DNA from: Cellulomonas sp. NS3
GTDB taxonomy: Bacteria > Actinomycetota > Actinomycetes > Actinomycetales > Cellulomonadaceae
NCBI RefSeq assembly: GCF_024757985.1
Contig: NZ_CP103289.1
Location: 1,736,001 to 1,800,000 of the forward strand
Direction: 5' to 3'
Length of the DNA: 64,000 nt
Below the pieces are notes generated by a model, which saw only the letters and a program-made list of their open reading frames with translations, was not told where the DNA came from and did not search any database. Below, piece by piece: positions 16,457 to 27,068 of this stretch. How positions within the stretch are numbered: position 1 is the first letter of the stretch; each line of letters opens with the position of its first letter. The translations under genes and the position numbers were made by a program.

Positions 16457-18163
16457 GTGAGTGCGCACGCGGGGACCGCAGTCGCTGAGGAGCTGCTCGT
16501 CCGGCCCCTGGCGCAGATGTCGCTGCTCGACGCCGTGCGCGTGCTGCACCGGGACGTCGAGCGGACGGGGTTCCCCCTGGAGATCCCCGGCGTGCCCGAG
16601 GCACGGGCGTCACGGGCCCGCCTGCTCGACCAGCTCGCCGACCACCTCGTCCCGCGGCTCGAGGAGCTCTCGGCGCCCGCGGTCGTCGTCGTGGCCGGCT
16701 CGACCGGCGCGGGCAAGTCGACGCTCGTCAACTCCCTCCTCGGCGCCGAGGTCACCGCGGCGGGCGTGCTGCGGCCGACGACGCGCCGCCCCGTGCTCGT
16801 GCACCACCCCGACGACGAGGACCTCCTCGCGCACCACCCCGTCCTCGAGGCCGTCCAGGTCGTCGCGAACGCGAACGTCCCGCGCGGCGTCGCGCTGCTC
16901 GACGCCCCCGACCTCGACTCGGTGCTCGAGTCGAACCGGGCGTCCGCGCACCGGCTCCTCGAGGCCGCCGACCTGTGGCTGTTCGTCACGACGGCCGCGC
17001 GCTACGGCGACGCGCTCCCGTGGCAGGTGCTGCGGGGTGCCGTCGCGCGCGGGGCCTCGATCGCGATGGTGCTCAACCGGGTGACCCCGGCGTCCCTGCC
17101 GACCGTGCGCGGCGACCTGCTCGAGCGCCTGCGCGCGCACGGGATGCAGGGCGCGCCGCTGTTCGTGGTGCCGGACGTCGGTCCGCACGAGGGTCTGCTG
17201 GGCTCCGCGGTCGTCGCGCCGATCAACCGCTGGCTCACGATGCTGGCCGGCCCCGACCGGGCGCGCACCGTGATCGGCCGCACGCTGCGCGGCTCGCTCG
17301 CGGCCCTGCGCCCGTGGGTCGACGAGCTCGCCGAGGCGGTCCAGGCGCAGGCCGACGCCGCCCAGGCGATCGCGGCCGAGCTCGACGTGGCCGCGGCCGG
17401 GCCGGCCGACGCCGCGCGCGCCGCCGTCCACGGCGGTGTCGTCGCCGACGGTGCGGTGCGCGCGCGCTGGGCCGAGCTGACCGCCGCGGGTGGCCCGCTG
17501 GCCGACGTGGTGCGCTCGTCCGGCCGGGTGCACCGCTCGCGCCGCGCGGGCCGGCGCCGCGAGGAGGCCGTCGCACCGCTCAGCCGTGACCTGACCCGGT
17601 CGGCCGCCGCGAACCTGACCGCTGCGGGCGCGCAGGCCGAGCGCCTCCTGCGCACGCGCCTGACCGGCGCCGGGGCACCGGTGGGCGGGCCGTCGGTCGA
17701 GGCGCTCTGGCCGGCGCAGGAGCGCAAGGACGCCCGCGTCGCTGCCGCGGAGCGCTCGGCGCGCGACTGGGTCGACGAGGCGCCCGTGATCGTGCGCGCG
17801 GCGCTCGCCCGCGCGCGTGGCGAGGGACGCGACGCGGCGGAGCTGCGCAGCGCCAAGGACGTCGCGCGTGCGGCCCGGCGCGCCGAGCTCGCGGAGCGCG
17901 CGCTGGGGGAGCAGGGCATCGCGGCGGTCGCGCTCGCCGCCGCCGCCGGGCTCGAGCCCGCCCGCTTCCTGCTCGAGGACCTCCTGGGCGACGCGGGCAC
18001 GTGGGCGCGAGACGTGCTGCGTGAGGAGCTCGCGGACCGCGCCGCGGCGCAGGTCGAGCTCGAGCGCACCTCCGCCGCCGCGCTGCTCGACCAGCCCGAC
18101 CTCGCGGAGGACGCCTCGTCCCTCCTGCGCCTGCGCCTCGCCGTCCTGAAGGGGCTCACATGA
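16457..18163 (+). CDS. Dynamin-like/YfjP-like GTPase, pair A subunit 1
   Basis: This 568-residue P-loop GTPase has G1 GSTGAGKST (about 81-89), a switch region LRPTTRRPVLVHH, and a G3-like LLDAPDLDSVLESNR near 147. G4 is degenerate (MVLNRVTPA, no NKxD Asp). The C-terminal two thirds are Ala/Arg/Glu-rich and largely helical, with a short hydrophobic patch IAAVALAAAAGLEPARF near 490. It is clearly homologous to the protein at 22289. Related bacterial dynamin-like pairs remodel or stabilise membranes, so a similar membrane role is inferred, not shown. It overlaps the next gene by ATGA. Confidence 0.78.
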   Translation: MSAHAGTAVAEELLVRPLAQMSLLDAVRVLHRDVERTGFPLEIPGVPEARASRARLLDQLADHLVPRLEELSAPAVVVVAGSTGAGKSTLVNSLLGAEVTAAGVLRPTTRRPVLVHHPDDEDLLAHHPVLEAVQVVANANVPRGVALLDAPDLDSVLESNRASAHRLLEAADLWLFVTTAARYGDALPWQVLRGAVARGASIAMVLNRVTPASLPTVRGDLLERLRAHGMQGAPLFVVPDVGPHEGLLGSAVVAPINRWLTMLAGPDRARTVIGRTLRGSLAALRPWVDELAEAVQAQADAAQAIAAELDVAAAGPADAARAAVHGGVVADGAVRARWAELTAAGGPLADVVRSSGRVHRSRRAGRRREEAVAPLSRDLTRSAAANLTAAGAQAERLLRTRLTGAGAPVGGPSVEALWPAQERKDARVAAAERSARDWVDEAPVIVRAALARARGEGRDAAELRSAKDVARAARRAELAERALGEQGIAAVALAAAAGLEPARFLLEDLLGDAGTWARDVLREELADRAAAQVELERTSAAALLDQPDLAEDASSLLRLRLAVLKGLT

Positions 18164-19692
18164 CCGAGAGGACCGAGACGGTCCGCACGCTGCCGGGCTG
18201 GGCGACCGTGCACGGGACGCTCCACGGCGCCGAGACGGAGGCGCTGACGCACCGCGTGGCGCAGCTCGAGGAGGCGCTCGAGGTCGGTGGTGACCGGCTG
18301 GACCCCGAGGTCTCGGCGCGCGTCGCCGCGTCGGTCGGGCGGGTGCGCGAGCGGCTCGCCCTCGGCGTCGACCACACGATCGTCGCGCTCGTCGGCGGCA
18401 CGGGCTCCGGCAAGTCGAGCCTGTTCAACGCGATCTGCGGGCTCGACTTCGCGGACGTCGGGGTCAAGCGCCCGACGACGTCCAAGGTCACCGCGTGCGT
18501 GTGGGGCGAGGGCGGCGGTGCGCTGCTCGACTGGCTGGGCGTCGACGAGGACCGGCGCATCGAGCGCGAGAGCCTGCTCGACGGCGACACCGAGGCGCCC
18601 CTGCGCGGGCTCGTGCTGCTCGACCTGCCCGACCACGACTCGATCGAGCCCGCGCACCGTGCGGTCGTCGACCTGCTGCTGCCCATGGCGGACCTGCTCG
18701 TCTGGGTCGTCGACCCGCAGAAGTACGCGGACGACGCGCTGCACTCCGGCTACCTGCGCCGGCTCGTGGGGCACGAGGCGGCGATGGCCGTCGTGCTCAA
18801 CCAGATCGACACGGTCGCTGCCGACATGCACGACGAACTGGTCCGCGACGTCGAGGGCCTGCTCGTCGAGGACGGCCTGACCGGGGTGCACGTGCGCACC
18901 GCGTCGGCGCACACCGGCGAGGGCGTCCCCGAGCTGCGGGACGGGCTCGCCGCGGTGGTCCGCCGCCGTAGCGTCGCCGCGGAGCGCGCGGGCGCCGAGC
19001 TCAACGACGCCGCGACCCTGCTCGCGAGCCAGGTCGCCGACCGCGAGCCCGCGCCGAGCCGGCTGGGGGTCGTCGAGCTCGTCGACGTGCTCGCCGAGGG
19101 CGCCGGCCTGCCCGCGATCGCTGACGCCGTCGGCGCCGTCGTGCGCGGCGGCTCCCGCACCGTGCCGTCGTTCGGCGCCGTCCAGGCCGACACGGTGGTG
19201 CTCGCACGGGCCGGCTGGCTCGCGGGCGTGACCCGCACCGTCCCCGTCCGGTGGGCCGACGACATCGTCGCGCGCGTGACGCCCGCCGAGCGGCTGCGCC
19301 TCGAGATCGACGACGCGCTCGCGCGGGTGACCGTCGCGGCCCGCCGCTCCCGGCTCGCCGTCACGGGCTTCGTGCTCGCGGTGCTCGCGGGCGTCGGCGC
19401 CGTGGCCGTGGCGTCGATCGGGCTCGGCCTGGAGCTGGGGTCCGTGGGGCAGGGCTCGGAGGACTGGGCGCTACCCGTCGCGGCCGGGCTCGCGGTGCTC
19501 GCGCTCGTGCTGGCCGTGGCCACGTGGCTGCTGCGCCGCGCGCTCGCGCGCCGCCGCTCCGAGCGGGTCCTGAGCGAGGGTCGGGCCGAGCTGGAGGCCG
19601 TCGCGCGGACCCGGCTCGCGGAGCCCGCAGCCGAGGTCGTCGCGGAGCACCGCCGCGTGCGCGAGCTCGTCGCGCTCGCGACCGTGCGCTGA
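18160..19692 (+). CDS. Membrane-anchored dynamin-like/YfjP-like GTPase, pair A subunit 2
   Basis: This 510-residue GTPase has G1 GGTGSGKSSLFNAI (about 79), GVKRPTTSKVTA, G3-like LLDLPDHDSIEPAHR (about 155), and a more canonical G4, VVLNQID (about 210). Two transmembrane helices lie near residues 397-420 and 434-458, followed by a basic RRALARRRSER stretch, so the G domain is cytosolic and tethered. It is paralogous to the protein at 24427. The ATGA overlap with subunit 1 implies equimolar synthesis and probably a heteromeric complex, as in bacterial dynamin pairs such as DynA/DynB or IniA/IniC. Confidence 0.78.
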   Translation: MTERTETVRTLPGWATVHGTLHGAETEALTHRVAQLEEALEVGGDRLDPEVSARVAASVGRVRERLALGVDHTIVALVGGTGSGKSSLFNAICGLDFADVGVKRPTTSKVTACVWGEGGGALLDWLGVDEDRRIERESLLDGDTEAPLRGLVLLDLPDHDSIEPAHRAVVDLLLPMADLLVWVVDPQKYADDALHSGYLRRLVGHEAAMAVVLNQIDTVAADMHDELVRDVEGLLVEDGLTGVHVRTASAHTGEGVPELRDGLAAVVRRRSVAAERAGAELNDAATLLASQVADREPAPSRLGVVELVDVLAEGAGLPAIADAVGAVVRGGSRTVPSFGAVQADTVVLARAGWLAGVTRTVPVRWADDIVARVTPAERLRLEIDDALARVTVAARRSRLAVTGFVLAVLAGVGAVAVASIGLGLELGSVGQGSEDWALPVAAGLAVLALVLAVATWLLRRALARRRSERVLSEGRAELEAVARTRLAEPAAEVVAEHRRVRELVALATVR

Positions 19693-19832
19693 CCCCGGCA
19701 CCAGCCACCCCCAGCCCGTCCGGCCGCCGCCGCGCGCACCGTCGCGGTCACGTCGCCCCGGTGCGGTCGTGCCCGCGCGCCACGCTGCCTCCACAGGGTC
19801 GGCGCTCGCCGGCCCCTCACCGAGGAGGACGC

Positions 19833-20456
19833 ATGAGCACGAACGAGCTGACCCTGACGCTGGTCGGGTGGCTGGGCACCGACCCCAAGCACTACCCCGG
19901 CACGAGCAACGGCCCCGGCGCCGTCCCGGGCCAGGCCCCGACGGCGGCGGGGACGTCGGGCGGTGCGACGCCGGGCGCACCGTCGGCGGCCGGCGGCTCG
20001 TCGACCCCCTTCACGACGTTCCGCATGGCGTCGACCCGCCGGTGGTTCGACCGCGAGCGCGGCACCTGGGTCGACGGGCGCACCGAGTGGTTCACGGTCA
20101 AGGCCTGGCGCGGGGCTGCGCGCAACGTCGCCGAGTCGCTGCGCAAGGGCGACCCGGTCCTCGTGCACGGGCGGCTCTCGACCGACGAGTGGAGCACCGC
20201 CGACGGCGAGCCCCGCACGTCGCTCGTGCTCGACGCGATCGCGATCGGGCCGGACCTGGCGTTCGGCACCGCCCGCTACATGCGCACGATCCACTCGAGC
20301 GCGGGCGACGCCGCCCCGGCGGACACCCCGGACGGCGCACCGGGCGACGGCGACGGGTTCGACGCGCTCGACGACGCGGAGGCCGGCGACCCGGCGCTCT
20401 ACGGGCTGGCCGACGTGCGCCCCGACGAGGACCTCGCACTGACCGGTACGAGGTGA
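19833..20456 (+). CDS. SSB-like single-stranded DNA-binding protein paralogue
   Basis: This 207-residue OB-fold protein starts MSTNELTLTLVGWLGTDP and contains FTTFRMASTRRWFDRERGTWVDGRTEWFTV and VAESLRKGDPVLVHGRLS, the core SSB features. About 35 residues of Gly/Ala/Pro/Ser-rich sequence are inserted in the first strand-turn. The acidic C-terminus ends DEDLALTGTR and lacks the DDDIPF tip that recruits repair partners. It is therefore more likely an SsbB-type paralogue than the replication SSB. CGAGGAGG precedes the ATG. It lies between the first GTPase pair and ettA. Confidence 0.85.
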   Translation: MSTNELTLTLVGWLGTDPKHYPGTSNGPGAVPGQAPTAAGTSGGATPGAPSAAGGSSTPFTTFRMASTRRWFDRERGTWVDGRTEWFTVKAWRGAARNVAESLRKGDPVLVHGRLSTDEWSTADGEPRTSLVLDAIAIGPDLAFGTARYMRTIHSSAGDAAPADTPDGAPGDGDGFDALDDAEAGDPALYGLADVRPDEDLALTGTR

Positions 20457-20467
20457 TCGCCTAGGCT
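20439..20467 (+). promoter_or_regulatory. Promoter of ettA and the second GTPase pair
   Basis: CTGACC (20439-20444), 17-bp spacer, TAGGCT (20462-20467). The -35 lies inside the end of the ssb-like gene. The predicted 5' leader is about 115 nt. Confidence 0.55.
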
Positions 20468-20490
20468 GGGGCCACCGGACCGCAGGGCCC

Positions 20491-20536
20491 GGGCCTTCCG
20501 GCTGCCGACGCGACACCGCGCGCGGCCGGGAGGCCC
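20491..20536 (+). other. Hairpin in the ettA 5' leader
   Basis: GGGCCTTCCGG (20491-20501) pairs with CCGGGAGGCCC (20526-20536) with one wobble. It lies in the predicted untranslated leader, about 50 nt before the GTG start. It could be an attenuator or an mRNA stabiliser. Confidence 0.45.
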
Positions 20537-20589
20537 GTTCCGTGCACTCCCTCGACACACCCCCGAGCACCGAGGCGGACGAAGAGCCA

Positions 20590-22272
<1,683 letters not shown>

Positions 22273-22288
22273 GCCGGAGAGCCGCGCA

Positions 22289-24430
22289 GTGGCAGCGAGC
22301 GTGCACACGGAGCTGGTCGACGCCCTCACGGTGCTGCGCTCGCGCGTCGCCGAGACCCGGCTCGCGCTCGACGTCGCCTCGGCAGGGCCGGGGCGCGTCG
22401 AGCGCGCGCAGGTGCTCGACCAGCTCGACGACTACCTGCTGCCGAGGCTGCGCGCGGAGAACGCGCCGCTGCTCGTCGTGGTCGGCGGGTCGACGGGCGC
22501 GGGCAAGTCCACGCTCGTGAACTCGCTGCTCGGTGAGCAGGTCACGACGTCGGGCGTGCTGCGGCCGACGACCCGCTGGCCGGTGCTCGTGCACCACCCG
22601 CTCGACGCGCGGTGGTTCTCGACCGACCGCGTCCTGCCCGGTCTCGCGCGGCTCGTCGGCGCGCGCGTGGACCTCGCGAAGGGCGGGACCGACGGCGGCG
22701 CTGCGGGAGGGACCGGGAACGCGGGCTGGTCCGGCGGTGCCGGTGCGACGGGTGGCGGATCGACCGGAGGCTCCTCGATCGCCGGTGGTGACGCCGGCGA
22801 GACGGGCACGGACGGGCGCGGTGCCGGGCTGCGGCTCGTGTCCTCGCCCGCCCTGCCGCCGGGACTCGCGCTGCTCGACGCACCCGACATCGACTCGGTC
22901 GTCGAGGAGAACCGCGCGCTCGCGACCCAGCTGCTCGCCGCCGCGGACCTGTGGCTCTTCGTCACGACTGCGGCGCGCTATGCCGACGCCGTCCCGTGGG
23001 AGCTGCTCGGGGCGGCCGCGCGCCGTCGGGTGCACCTCGCGCTCGTGCTCGACCGGGTCGACGACGGCACCGAGGCGCTCGTGAGCGCCCACCTGCGGCA
23101 GATGCTCGACGAGCACGACCTCACCGAGGCCACGGTCCTCCTCGTGCCGGAGACCTCGACCGACGGCGGGCTCCTCCCCGAGGTCGCAGTCGGGGCCGTC
23201 GCGGACTGGCTCACGGCCCTCGGCGGCGACCCGGCGGCGCGGGCCCGCGTGATCCGCGGGACCCGCGAGGGCGTGACGCGCGACGTGCTGGTGCGCGCCG
23301 AGGACCTGGCCCGCGCCGCCGACGACCAGCGCGCGGCCGACGCCCGGCTGCGTGCCGCGGTCGCCGCCGCCTACGAGGACGCCGCGACGCAGGTCGAGCG
23401 CGCGACGTCCGACGGCACGATGCTGCGCGGCGAGGTGCTCGCGCGCTGGCAGGACGTCGTCGGGACCGGTGAGTTCCTGCGGGCCGTCGAGCAGAAGGTC
23501 TCGGGGCTCCGCGACCGGATCACCGCCGCGTTCCGCGGTCAGCGGGCACCGGAGCCTGCCCTCGCCCACGCGATCGGCCACGGCCTCGAGGCGGTCGTGC
23601 TCGACGCCGCCGAGGACGCCGCCGAGCGCGCGCACTCGGCGTGGCGCACCGACCCGGCGGGCGTCGCGCTGCTCGAGGGGCTCGCGCTGTCCCGCGCGTC
23701 GGGCGACCTGCGCGGCCAGGTCGCGGAGCAGATCCGTGCGTGGCAGTCCGACGTCCTCGCGCTCGTCGAGCGGGAGGGCGCCGACAAGCGCACGACCGCC
23801 CGCGCCGTGTCCTACGGGGTCAACGGTCTCGGCGCCGCGCTCATGGTCGCGGTGTTCGCCTCGACCGGCGGCCTCACCGGTGCCGAGGTCGGCATCGCGG
23901 GCGGTGCGGCGATCCTCGCCCAGCGGCTCCTGGAGGCGGTGTTCGGCGACGAGGCCGTGCGCCAGCTCGCCCGCGAGGCCCACGAGCGGCTCGCGGTGCG
24001 CGTCCGCGCGGTGCTCGCCGGCCAGGCCGCGCGGTTCACGGCGCAGCTCGACGCGCTGGGCACCGCCGACGCGAGCGGTGACTCGCTGCGCACGGCGGTC
24101 GCCCAGGTCACCGCCGCGGCTGCACGCGCCGAGGGCGCGGCCGCGGCGTCGGCGGCGGAGCCCGTCGTCGGCGTCCCCGGCGCGGGTGCCGAGACCGGGC
24201 GGCTCCGGGGTGCCGGCATGCTCGCGCGCCTCGCCGCCGAGCGCGGGGAGCTCCCGACCGGACGGGGTGGACGCGGCACCACGACGGACGGCGAGCCCGA
24301 CCCGCTCGCGCCGGAGGGGACGAGCGCGCAGCGCACCGGGGCGCCGTCGCCCGAGCGGCCGCCCGAGGGTCGGCTGCGGTCCTGGTGGCGACGCGTCACC
24401 GGTGCGCCGCAGGACGGCCAGGACGCGTGA
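22289..24430 (+). CDS. Dynamin-like/YfjP-like GTPase, pair B subunit 1
   Basis: This 713-residue paralogue of the 16457 protein has G1 GGSTGAGKSTLVNSLLG (about 64-80), LRPTTRWPVLVHH, and G3-like LLDAPDIDSVVEENR near 194. The G4-like segment is LVLDRVDDG. Residues about 131-183 are an inserted Gly/Thr/Ser-rich low-complexity loop inside the G domain. Near residues 510-560 a hydrophobic region (LGAALMVAVFASTGGLTGAEVG) could be a membrane paddle or hairpin. The Arg/Pro-rich tail is disordered. It starts at GTG 16 bp after ettA, with GGAGA upstream, and overlaps the next gene by GTGA. Confidence 0.78.
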   Translation: MAASVHTELVDALTVLRSRVAETRLALDVASAGPGRVERAQVLDQLDDYLLPRLRAENAPLLVVVGGSTGAGKSTLVNSLLGEQVTTSGVLRPTTRWPVLVHHPLDARWFSTDRVLPGLARLVGARVDLAKGGTDGGAAGGTGNAGWSGGAGATGGGSTGGSSIAGGDAGETGTDGRGAGLRLVSSPALPPGLALLDAPDIDSVVEENRALATQLLAAADLWLFVTTAARYADAVPWELLGAAARRRVHLALVLDRVDDGTEALVSAHLRQMLDEHDLTEATVLLVPETSTDGGLLPEVAVGAVADWLTALGGDPAARARVIRGTREGVTRDVLVRAEDLARAADDQRAADARLRAAVAAAYEDAATQVERATSDGTMLRGEVLARWQDVVGTGEFLRAVEQKVSGLRDRITAAFRGQRAPEPALAHAIGHGLEAVVLDAAEDAAERAHSAWRTDPAGVALLEGLALSRASGDLRGQVAEQIRAWQSDVLALVEREGADKRTTARAVSYGVNGLGAALMVAVFASTGGLTGAEVGIAGGAAILAQRLLEAVFGDEAVRQLAREAHERLAVRVRAVLAGQAARFTAQLDALGTADASGDSLRTAVAQVTAAAARAEGAAAASAAEPVVGVPGAGAETGRLRGAGMLARLAAERGELPTGRGGRGTTTDGEPDPLAPEGTSAQRTGAPSPERPPEGRLRSWWRRVTGAPQDGQDA

Positions 24431-26250
24431 GCGCCCGACGCAGCGGCCGCGCACCGGGACGGGACCTCACCGCGCAGGTCGACGCGCTCGCGGAAGCCGT
24501 GGACGCGGGCCAGGGCCGCCTCCCGCAGCGCGTGCTCGACGACGCCGACGCGGTGCTCGCGCACGCACGCGAGCGAGCGGCGCTGTCGGGGGAGTACACC
24601 GTCGTCGCGCTCGCCGGGGCGACCGGCTCGGGCAAGTCCTCGTTGCTCAACGCCGTCGCCGGTGCGGACCTCGCGGTCCCGGGGGTGCGCAGGCCGACCA
24701 CCGGCCGTGCGCTCGCTGCGGTGTGGCCCACGCCCGCGAGCGAGGGCTCCGCGCGCGACGACACGGCAGCAACGGGCACGTCGGGAACGGGCACCGCGGA
24801 GACGCGCTCGGCGGGGACGGGCTCGGCGGGGACGGGCACGGCGGGGAGCGGCTCGGCGGGGACCGGCGGGGCACGGGCCGGCACGGCGGTGCGGGCACTG
24901 ACGGGGGGACCGGGCGACGCGGCCGGGGAGGACGGCGCCGCGCACGCGCTGCTCGACTGGCTCGGGGTCGACGAGCGGCACGAGGTCGCCGGGACGGTCA
25001 CGCCCTCGGGCGTCACGACGGGCCTCGTGCTCCTCGACCTGCCCGACCACGACTCGGTCGAGACCGAGCACCGTGTGCGCGCCGAGCGGCTCTACGGCCG
25101 GGTCGACCTCCTCGTGTGGGTCGTCGACCCGCAGAAGTACGCCGACGCCGCGCTGCACGTGCGCTACCTCCGCCCGCTCGCGGGGCACTCCTCGGTCGTC
25201 GTGCTCGTGCTCAACCACGCGGACCGGCTGACGCCCGACGAGCGCGAGCGCTGCCTGGCCGACCTGCGCCGGCTCGCCGCCGAGGACGGCCTCCGCGACG
25301 TCCCCGTGCTCGCCGTCAGCGCGCGCACGGGCAACGGTGTCCCTGACCTCCAGGCGCTGCTCGCCGAGGCGGCGCGGCGGCGTGAGGCCGCGACCGAACG
25401 CGTCCGGGCCGACGTCCGCCGTGCTGCGCGCGAGCTGCTCGCCGCCTGCGGCGAGGCCCCCGCGAACCGCGCGGCCAAGCAGGCGCGCGCCGAGCTCGTC
25501 TCGGCGCTCGAGGAGGCGGCCGCCGTCCCGACGGTCGTGGCGGCGGTGCGGCGCTCGGCGGCGCGGCAGGCCCGCGCTGCGACGGGGTGGCCCGCCACGC
25601 GCTGGCTCGCGCGCTTCCGGCCGGACCCGCTGCGGCGGCTCGGCCTCGGCTCCGGGCGCTCGGACGAGCAACGCCCCGACCTCGCCCGCACGTCGCTCCC
25701 GACGCCGGGACCCGCCGCACGCGCCCGCGCGGCGACCGCGGTGCGGACCTACGCGGACGCGGCCACGGCCGGGGCGCCCGACGACTGGGTCCTCGCGGCG
25801 CGCCGGCGGGCCACGACCGACGGTCTGCCGGACGCGCTCGACCAGGCGGTGGCCGGGACGCGGCTCGAGGCGGAGCGTCGTCCGGTGTGGTGGGGGGTGC
25901 TCGGTGCCCTGCAGTGGGTGCTGTTCGCGGCCCTCGTCGCGGGGCTGCTGTGGCTCGCGCTGCTCGCCGGTGCGGCGTACCTCCAGCTGCCCGCACCCCC
26001 CACGCCCGTCTGGTGGGAGCTGCCCGCGCCGACGGTGCTCGCGGTCGGCGGCGCGCTCGCCGGGCTGCTCGTGGCGCTGCTCGGGCGGGTCGCCGGGGGA
26101 GTCGGAGCCCGGCGGAGGGCGACTCGGGTGCGGCGACGGCTGCGCGAGGCGATCGACGCGGTCGCGGGACGGCTCGTCGTCGAACCCGTCACGTCGGAGC
26201 TCGCCGCGCTCGAGCGGTGCCGCGACGGAGCACGCCGCGCCGCTCGCTGA
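24427..26250 (+). CDS. Membrane-anchored dynamin-like/YfjP-like GTPase, pair B subunit 2
   Basis: This 607-residue paralogue of the 18160 protein has G1 GATGSGKSSLLNAV (about 64-72), GVRRPTTGRALAAV, G3 LLDLPDHDSVETEHR (about 203) and G4 VLVLNHAD (about 260). Residues about 101-171 are a low-complexity loop with SAGTG repeats inside the G domain. Two transmembrane segments lie near 484-519 and 534-558, followed by basic residues. Partner binding and membrane remodelling are inferred from pair organisation and bacterial dynamin precedent. The alternative is a YfjP-type GTPase of unknown role. Confidence 0.78.
   Translation: MSARRSGRAPGRDLTAQVDALAEAVDAGQGRLPQRVLDDADAVLAHARERAALSGEYTVVALAGATGSGKSSLLNAVAGADLAVPGVRRPTTGRALAAVWPTPASEGSARDDTAATGTSGTGTAETRSAGTGSAGTGTAGSGSAGTGGARAGTAVRALTGGPGDAAGEDGAAHALLDWLGVDERHEVAGTVTPSGVTTGLVLLDLPDHDSVETEHRVRAERLYGRVDLLVWVVDPQKYADAALHVRYLRPLAGHSSVVVLVLNHADRLTPDERERCLADLRRLAAEDGLRDVPVLAVSARTGNGVPDLQALLAEAARRREAATERVRADVRRAARELLAACGEAPANRAAKQARAELVSALEEAAAVPTVVAAVRRSAARQARAATGWPATRWLARFRPDPLRRLGLGSGRSDEQRPDLARTSLPTPGPAARARAATAVRTYADAATAGAPDDWVLAARRRATTDGLPDALDQAVAGTRLEAERRPVWWGVLGALQWVLFAALVAGLLWLALLAGAAYLQLPAPPTPVWWELPAPTVLAVGGALAGLLVALLGRVAGGVGARRRATRVRRRLREAIDAVAGRLVVEPVTSELAALERCRDGARRAAR
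24806..24865 (+). repeat. 15-bp in-frame tandem repeat inside a GTPase domain
   Basis: Four units of the type GCTCGGCGGGGACGG encode the repeated SAGTG/TAGSG peptide in the loop between switch I and switch II of the protein at 24427. The unit length keeps the frame, so copy number can vary without disruption. Confidence 0.85.
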
Positions 26251-26485
26251 CCCCGTCCGCCCCGTGCCGTGACGGTGGGCGAGCCGTCGGCCGTCCAGCC
26301 CCGTCCTCCGTGCGGCCCCGTCCTCCGTCCGGCTCCGTCGGCCGCCTGGTCAGTCGGCCGTCCGGTCCCGTCCGCTGCCCCGCCCTGTCCGCCGCCTGCG
26401 CGCACGAAGTGCACGTCCCCGGTTCCCGACTTCCGACCCCCACCCCCGACCCCACCCCCGACCCCGCTCGTCGAAGGAGATCCCC
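26251..26485. other. Intergenic low-complexity region
   Basis: This stretch of 235 bp is rich in CCGTC/CGGCCGTCC motifs and ends with three CCCCCGACCCCA-like units. No convincing ORF, tRNA or promoter was seen apart from the thioesterase Shine-Dalgarno GAAGGAGA at its right end. Confidence 0.5.
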
Positions 26486-26971
26486 GTGACCCGACTCGTG
26501 GTCCCGGTCCAGCTGCGCTGGTCCGACATGGACGCGTACGCGCACGTCAACAACGTCGCCATGCTGACGCTGCTCGAGGAGGCGCGGATCCAGGCGTTCT
26601 GGCGCCAGGTGCCGTCCGCCGACGTCCCCGAGGGGACGTGGCCCACGGCGGTGCTCGACGCGGGACCGGGCGCCGAGCTGTCGACGCTCGTCGCGCGCCA
26701 GGAGATCGAGTACCTGCGGCCGCTGGGCTACCGGCGCACGCCGGTCCTCGTCGAGATGTGGATCGGGCACCTCGGCGGCGCGAGCCTCGACGTCTGCTAC
26801 GAGGTGCGGGACGCACCCGCGGACGACGGCGGCACGGTGTTCGCCCGCGCGCTCACGACCGTGGTCCTCGTCGACGCTGCGACCGGGGGGCCGCGGCGCA
26901 TCGGCCCCGAGGTGCGCGCCGCCTGGGAGGTCTACCTCGAGGCGCCCGTCCAGCTGCGTCGCCGCCGCTGA
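26486..26971 (+). CDS. Hotdog-fold acyl-CoA thioesterase (YbgC/FadM type)
   Basis: This 161-residue 4HBT-family hydrolase opens with LVVPVQLRWSDMDAYAHVNNVAMLTLLEEARIQ in pattern. The catalytic Asp of the hotdog helix is in SDMDAYAHVNN. The later IEYLRPLGYRRTPVLVEMWI and DVCYEVRD strands fit the fold. It should hydrolyse acyl-CoA or a related thioester in the cytosol, with chain length undetermined. GTG 26486 follows GAAGGAGA by 7 nt. Confidence 0.86.
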   Translation: MTRLVVPVQLRWSDMDAYAHVNNVAMLTLLEEARIQAFWRQVPSADVPEGTWPTAVLDAGPGAELSTLVARQEIEYLRPLGYRRTPVLVEMWIGHLGGASLDVCYEVRDAPADDGGTVFARALTTVVLVDAATGGPRRIGPEVRAAWEVYLEAPVQLRRRR

Positions 26972-27068
26972 GCCGTCCGGGGGCCGGTCGGGTATTCCCC
27001 GCCGGGCAGACCGGGCGGAACGCGACAGCCGCAGGACGGCCGCCCGGTCCGCTCACTACCGTGCCCGC

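Noticed and set aside
23352-25346. 664-codon plus-strand frame across the second GTPase pair
   Set aside because: It is Arg/Ser/Pro-rich and overlaps two genes with clear P-loops in other frames.
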